DNA from: Zhengitettix transpicula
Taxonomy: Eukaryota; Arthropoda; Insecta; Orthoptera; Tetrigidae
Direction: 5' to 3'
Assembly (NCBI GenBank): GCA_037074705.1
Contig: CM073591.1
Location: 131,571,032-131,635,031 of the forward strand
DNA: 64,000 nucleotides
The position numbers and the translations under genes are program-made. The first letter of the stretch is position 1. Each line of letters opens with the position of its first letter. The notes below the pieces were generated by a model, which worked only from the letters and a program-made list of their open reading frames with translations, searched no databases and was not told the origin of the DNA. Shown piece by piece: positions 58,452 through 64,000 of the stretch.

Positions 58452-59495
58452 TGTAATACCAATTAAACAAGCCATTAGTTGTTTTAATATAATTAAATTG
58501 TTAGCGGTACGAATGCGTAAAGGCGACAATCAAGGCGGGCTTTTCCTTTGTTTAACAATGGAAACTGAAAAACCGCGCGCTTGGAGAACGGTAGTCTGGA
58601 ATCGGCGATGAAAGGTGAAGGAGTCTAAAATCTACGTACGAGAGATGAAACAGTTAAAAGTCGACTGGGAGATATAATACAGTTAAGTTCACCTAGAGCA
58701 AAAAACAGTAAAGTCTGCAGATATAAAGTACGAATAGCGAGATCCTGTATTTTGACATGAAAGCAAGCAAATATTTTTACGGAGGGATTTACATAATAAT
58801 TTGCACATGGTGAATCAAATGGTTACTTCACGCTGATTGAACAATTTTCGCATAGAGGAGACCGGAATCCACTAGCTGTCAAAAGGGGGCGGCTCATCCG
58901 AGGTTCCAGATACCAGGGGACGAGTATTTCAATCGTGTGTATTAAAAGTTTCTATGAAATGTAGAGTCTGTGTAAAAATGGCTTTTTGTGTGGTAGTATT
59001 CAAGCTACAAGAGAGATCTGGTACCAGACAGACATTCCGTTTTATACAAATTTGTAAACGATAATTAAAAAGGTATAGTCAGATTTAGTTCAGGTTTCGT
59101 TTCATTCAGTTTTTCTTTTCACTTATCTTCATATTGTTTTAGGTTAACTTTTTATATTTGAATTGTTGTCAGTTTATACATTGCTTTCGTTATAATTATC
59201 AAACCCAGTAGTGACCCTGAGATATAGAGATCCGACGTATTTGATTGTAATGATATAAGTCTGTATTTTCATGAATGCCACGAATTAATAAATGAAAAAT
59301 TTAAGTATTTGTTATTTAACTGGATGAAATTCGGCGTGCAAAATAGGTCTTATACGATGTAAATTTATCAACAATAAATTTTTAAATATAAATAAATTTT
59401 CGTTAATTGATTCATTAATTAGCCCTAACAAGGTGTTTATTACATAAATTGCTTCACCAAAGTGGGGCAAAATAATCGTCATCCTTTTGATTATT

Positions 59496-59498
<3 letters not shown>
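58452..59498 (+). mobile_element. TA-flanked LTR-like element, copy F
   Basis: TGTAATACCAATTAAACAAG to GATTATTACA, with (TA)n on both sides. Landmarks: GGTACCAGACAGACATTCCG, TAGTCAGATTTAGTTC and TATCAAACCCAGTAGTGACC. The 3' part reads GTTTATTACATAAATTGC, CACCAAAGTGGGGC, then a second tail ending GATTATTACA. The length is 1047 bp. This is the clearest plus-strand example of the duplicated tail. Confidence 0.8.

Positions 59499-59551
<53 letters not shown>
59499..59551. repeat. (TA)n tract
   Basis: About 26 AT dinucleotides directly after copy F; they create an artificial YIYIYI reading frame. Confidence 0.95.
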
Positions 59552-59553
<2 letters not shown>

Positions 59554-60690
59554 AGCGTCAATAGGTAGGCAGGAACTACGTTTAATTTTAAACAGCTCAA
59601 TGCAATCTATAAATTGCCCAATTGAGAACTTCAAATTTTCTTTGCTCTTGTTATGTTGTTTTCGAAGGACGAAATTTTGTATTGTTCATTCCTCAGTAAT
59701 GTTGATACTCATTGGAGATTTAAAACAATGTATAACACCCCCCCCCCCCGCAGTCTTGTGATGTCAACTCTTTACTGATCCAAAAACCTTCGCGGTTTCT
59801 TCTAATTTCATAGAATATTAACTGAAAAAATTGTATTCTCAGCCTTCTAAAGGCATGGCTAAATGTGACACGGTAAATTCCACATCATAAAAAGTTTTCT
59901 GGGTGTAGATAGACAGTACTTATTTGGGCCTTGAAAGGTATGATCTAGAATTTCCAGCAATAAATGAGTCACAGATAATTGAAGGACTGACGTATTGTTT
60001 ATACTTCCGTCTGGCGGTAGCCGCCCCAAGGAAGTTACCGAAGCTACAGAGATTTGCTCGTAATAACCAGGTACCCTAGTAATATCCGGATCAATTTATA
60101 CAAAAAAAAAATTGAATTGAGAAATTAAATTTCGGGTTCTCGTTTTAAGCGAGATCGTTATACTCGAATTCGATTGTTTTTAACTAAAGAAATTAAAATA
60201 AGATATTGATTTTGGAATAATTATATTTAATATATTTGTTTGTTTTCTGTATTTAAGCAAATATTAATAATGAAATATAAAGTATTTTTTTCGTATCCAT
60301 ACGTACAGCACCTCACTGTAGTGGTTACGATGAGTGGTAAGTCACAGGATCTGTAAAGCCCAATGTTGACGTGTTCACAGTGCGTTGCTGATTCATGCGA
60401 TTGCAGACGATTTGTCAGACTCCACTGATAATATATGTAGGCTAATAAAACACCGGAAACCACTCGGTGACTACGTACGAACCAGTGGTAATTACACCAA
60501 TCGTCGAATTTCAAACATGATAATTCAATAGTTACGAAAACAGTTCGTGAATGTTATAATTAGAAGCTGTATGTATCATTCCATGGTTTTAAACAAGGTT
60601 ATTGACGAGTAAGATTTTTTAAAAAATTACATCGCATATTAATAGGAATTCTTGCTTAACGTCTTGAGAATAAGTTTTATGCAGTTCACA
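59552..60690. other. no recognisable gene; C10 run
   Basis: A run of ten C at about 59741-59750. No other feature was recognised. Confidence 0.4.
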
Positions 60691-60844
60691 CTGGTATACT
60701 AAGTCGAGCGATTTTGTATCTAGACAATGTCTATAGACAATCGGGACACAAATTGTTTTATATAGATACGCTTTTAAACAAAATCGCAGAACATTGGCTT
60801 CCGTCTGAAATTCGAGACTGGAGACAATTCTCACAATTTACAAA

Positions 60845-60845
<1 letters not shown>

Positions 60846-60898
<53 letters not shown>
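60846..60898. repeat. (TA)n tract
   Basis: AT dinucleotide tract inside the long-TIR element, directly after its left TIR. Confidence 0.95.
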
Positions 60899-60900
<2 letters not shown>

Positions 60901-60924
60901 TGACTATTGAGAAAACTAATAAAT

Positions 60925-61235
60925 AAATAAACATCAGCCAATTTTAAGTCCGAAAATATAATTTATTAATGTAAAATTAAACAACGTTTCGTTGCTTATT
61001 TTGCGACATCATCAGGTTCAAGTTTGAAAGTACAAAACGAACAGAGCAGTTACAATGATTAGTATAAGATTTTTAAGAAACATTGGGCAGATAATCACTG
61101 TAATTGTTTTATTATTTTTGTAGTTTTAAACTTGAACCTGATGAGGTCGAAAAATAAGTGAAGAAACGTCGTTTATTTTACATTAATAAATTATTTTCTC
61201 TGACTTAAAATTGACTGATGTTTATTTATTTATTA
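60925..61235. repeat. head-to-head PLE tail pair with two hammerhead-like cores
   Basis: Arms 60935-61035 and 61125-61225 are inverted copies. Minus core: TTGAAC, CTGATGA, a helix with GTCGC and GCAAC arms, GAAAC, GTT, GTTTAA. Plus core: TTGAAC (61132-61137), CTGATGA (61138-61144), GAAAC (61163-61167), GTC, GTTTAT. In the minus copy UUGAAC and GUUUAA pair over six positions; the plus copy over five of six. Confidence 0.65.
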
Positions 61236-61329
61236 ATTATCAGAATTGTTAGGCCTAATAATGTTAATAACAGAGTGTTTTAATGCAAACCAAGTATTTG
61301 TTTCTTCGCCTGACTAATTTTTTATGCTA

Positions 61330-61570
61330 CCGATGAAAAACTGTTTTCAAATTTAAGATTTTATTTCTACGTCACCAACGGACAATTAATTTTTTTTGGA
61401 CAGATTTACAATAACTATTTTCTTTTAGTGCGATTTTTATATTCTTCATTAGTAACTTCCCACAAACCAGATGATAATCTTCTATTAAGAGTTATACTTT
61501 CTTCGTTGATAATAAACAAGCAAAAATAAAAATAATTAAGGAAGCGTTCTCTAGAATTCATAGAGGATAA
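61330..61570 (-). pseudogene. MADF-domain remnant in copy 2
   Basis: The minus strand reads RRLSSGLWEVTNEEYKNRTK and soon a stop. It aligns word for word with the 23.64-kb remnant (RRLASCLWDVTYSEYKNCTK), and the flanking DNA (GAGAACGCTTCCTTAATT, GGTGACGTAGAAA) also matches. Only the first two helices survive. Confidence 0.6.
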
Positions 61571-61765
61571 TTATCTCCGAAATATTGCCTAACAATGCCT
61601 AAGAATTCTATAATTGTCTCAAGTGTCCCATTTCAGACGGGAGACCAATGTTCTGCGATTTTGTTCCAAAAGCGTGTTTATATACAAGAATTAGTCTCTC
61701 GATTGTCTATAGACGCGGTTTCACTCAAACTTTTATGCGTAAGTTCCCGTCATCCATTTCTTCTA

Positions 61766-63069
61766 GCAGCAAGATTTATTTAAAAATCTTAACTGGTAGC
61801 AAATATTGAAAGTACATTTATAGCTAAGCTGAATATTATGAAAATTCTCCTAAGAATATGTACTACACATGTGTGTGCAGAGATGAACAAATTGTGACAT
61901 TCACGATTAGAGATAAAAATTTTCCGATGATTCCTAAAATACTGTATGTCCTCTATCACATATATTCTATATATTATTAATCACTTTGGGAAGAAAATAA
62001 TTGAAGCTATTTCTGTATTATTAGTTTCTTGCTTGTACAAGTAATAAATATTTTCTGGTTCCTAAAACCAAGTTGAATTTGAGAAAATATTAAAATTTTA
62101 CTGGGTTACGCATGGTACATATTCAATCAAATGATGAATTAAAGTTAAAAGTAACATCAGAAACTAATAAATATTACGACTCGTTTCAAACATTTACGTA
62201 AGAACACTCATTATGCCATGAACTGATAAGAGACCAAGACGAGGAACTTTATTAGGCCTAGATGTTACGATGTTTCTACGAACCGGAAATATGCTCTGCA
62301 AGAAAAAGATTAGAGCTCTACAGGGAGAGAGATCGGAGGAGATAAGAAGCATTGAAAAAGGAAGCACGTCACGACAGACACACATGGAAAAGTGAAAGGA
62401 AACAGACCAACACTGTTCATATTTCTTTGTCAGAAGCATAATAAATGTGTGAATAGGATGAAAGAACTTGATATTAATGGAAAAAGGAATAATATTGTTG
62501 TTTGGTATTAATTATTCGCATATTACGCATATACGTAGCACGGTGGTCGCAGATTTCATATGCATGAACGCTTATAATCGTCGGCTGAAGTACTATTAGC
62601 GTTATGTTTTGTATGTTTGTTTTCACTTATATTTTTCAGCGAAGACTAACAGCGATATTTATAACTTAATTATCGTATAATCTGTATAATTTCTTGTCAG
62701 TATAGGTTTAAATTACATTCTCCTATTACAAGAGCAAATAGTGTTCGTTATCGCGAGCCGCAACATATTGCACAATGTTCTTAACTTTATTTCCATTTTC
62801 CACTCTGGTGCGACATCTAGTGGAACAAGTGGTACTTAGTTGCAGTTTGTGAAAGCCTCTGAAAATGGTTCCTAGATGACGCGACTTTAGCCTCGCGAAT
62901 GTTTTAGTAGCTCTGTACTTTATATTCGTATACAAACAAGTGTCGGTTTGGGATTGTACAAAATTAGTTTTTGGAGATTTATCAACTACATTTTTTCGCG
63001 GTAAGATCAAGAGGTTTTTAAAACGTACCTTTCCTCGAATATAAAATAAAAAAATATATCCTTTACGTA
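61766..63069. other. no recognisable gene
   Basis: The minus frame 62726-63010 and others show no domain. I see nothing else. Confidence 0.4.
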
Positions 63070-64000
63070 TACGTACAACCCCAGATTACAATACAACACT
63101 TCAACATCAAAGAAATGCATCAAGAAATATCTCTCCTAAACAACAAGAAAGCTCCAGGAATAGACCTAATTACTCCCAAAACGCTCCAAGAGCTTCCCAA
63201 GAAAGGATTGGTTATATTAACATATATTTTTAACGCAGTAATCAGACTTCAAGACTGGCCAGAATAGCTAAAATTGTGAGAAATAATTTTAATACCCAAG
63301 CCTGGAAAAGTCCAAAAGAATGTAACTTCGTATAGATCAATAAGTCTTCTTTCAATGGTGGCAAAATTATTAGAACGGTTACTTCTCCATCGTATCACAT
63401 CTCTTCAAGACATAATTCCGTATCATCAATTGGGGTTCGTCCCCAGCATTCTACAACTCAACAGTCTCATCGTATAGTAAATGCTATACAAGGATCTCTA
63501 GATGATAAAAAGTACTGTACAGCGACATTCCTTGATGTGAGCCCGGCATCGACAGAGTCTGGCACCCAGGACTTTTATACAAAATTAAACACCTACTTCC
63601 GGAGCCTTATTATAATCTACTACAATCATACCTCGTAAATTCAGAACGAGAGTAAACGGCGAAACTTCCACTTTCCACCAAATCAAAGCAGGCATTCCCC
63701 TTATACTTAATATATACTTGCGATCTTCCCACAACCACAAGTTCAATTACAGGAACATTCGCTGATGTTACAGTTATCATGGTCATAAATGGTCATAAAC
63801 GAAGATCCAGTAACAAAACGATTACAAGACCACCTTAATCTTCAGGAATGGATATAAATGGAAAATCAAAATTAACCAATCAAAATCCGTACAGGTAGCA
63901 TTTAGACTACGGAAAGAACAATGCCGTCCAGTAACCATGAACAACCAACAACTCCAGGTATCAACACATGTAAAATATCTTGGAATACATCTCGACTCAA
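63070..64000 (+). pseudogene. Jockey-type reverse transcriptase remnant, runs off the window
   Basis: Starts with an RT fingers motif, NNKKAPGIDLITPKTLQEL, then EIILIPKPGKVQKN and TSYRSISLLSMVAKLLERLL, then HQLGFVPS. A later frame has IKAGIP, but the following QGS is lost. The catalytic box reads FADVT (63758-63772), so the second aspartate is replaced by valine. KYLGIHLDS closes the window. Several stops and frameshifts are present. It is related to the remnant at 11.57-12.42 kb but covers more of the N-terminal RT. Confidence 0.85.

Larger units (their letters stand above)
60690..61765. mobile_element. long-TIR MADF element, copy 2, interrupted
   Basis: The left TIR (about 60700-60840) has GCGATTTTGTATCTAGACAA, GCAGAACATTGG and CGTCTGAAATTCG. 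The right TIR (about 61590-61765) is the inverse with the same words. Between them lie a (TA)n tract (60846-60898), a head-to-head PLE tail pair (60925-61235) and a MADF remnant. The same TIR words and MADF interior occur at 23406-24111, here with the interior reversed relative to the left TIR. I infer insertion and rearrangement within an older element. Confidence 0.6.

Noticed and set aside
59462..59761. 99-codon frame with YIYIYI repeats
   Set aside because: Artefact of the (TA)n tract reading in frame.
1..64000. CRISPR arrays, bacterial operons, tRNA and rRNA genes
   Set aside because: None seen; the sequence is eukaryotic and repeat-derived.

Overview
The window looks like a repeat-dense, AT-rich, gene-poor stretch of an arthropod nuclear genome, most likely a large-genome insect. 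The evidence is the mix of decayed transposable elements: mariner, hAT, PIF/Harbinger, a MULE fragment, Helitrons, Penelope-like elements (PLEs), Jockey-type non-LTR retrotransposons, LTR-type elements and SINE-like retroposons. I found no intact host gene, no tRNA or rRNA gene and no convincing host exon. Nearly every open frame that can be recognised is a broken transposon gene. The species cannot be named from the sequence alone.

Layout. 0-10 kb: a MULE transposase scrap at the left edge, a mariner with intact ends (2267-3143), a gag-like ORF1 of a non-LTR element with a CCHC knuckle (4325-5533, minus), a decayed second mariner (about 6890-8000, minus), then a Helitron end and a head-to-head PLE tail pair. 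10-20 kb: a Helitron (minus), a Jockey-type RT remnant, a complete but dead hAT (12474-15024, 8-bp target duplication), a PIF/Harbinger element carrying a nested non-LTR fragment (about 15293-17628), the first copy of a TA-flanked LTR-like family (18176-19140) and a frameshifted PLE (about 19230-20440). 20-28 kb: paired LTR-like blocks, an unrecognised broken frame, and a cluster of Harbinger/MADF remnants among degenerate ACGCC-rich repeats.

28-42 kb: PLE tails with hammerhead-ribozyme-like cores, a nearly identical inverted repeat pair of about 0.3 kb spaced 3 kb apart, a PLE (33441-35605) interrupted by a clean 747-bp solo LTR with target duplication ATAA, Helitrons (one with a nested SINE-like copy) and a fold-back element. 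42-64 kb: five more copies of the TA-flanked family, two head-to-tail Helitrons, a second long-TIR MADF element interrupted by PLE tails, and a dead Jockey-type RT running off the right edge.

The most interesting signals are three. (1) A family of six roughly 1-kb elements (TGTAAT...ATTACA), most of them lying inside (TA)n tracts, whose 3' tail plus a primer-binding-site-like block is duplicated or triplicated. (2) Repeated CUGANGA...GAAA hammerhead-like cores with complementary stem I arms in PLE tails, often in head-to-head pairs. (3) A long-TIR DNA element carrying a MADF-domain gene remnant. None is shown here to be a working system; all calls come from reading motifs, repeats and target-site duplications by eye.
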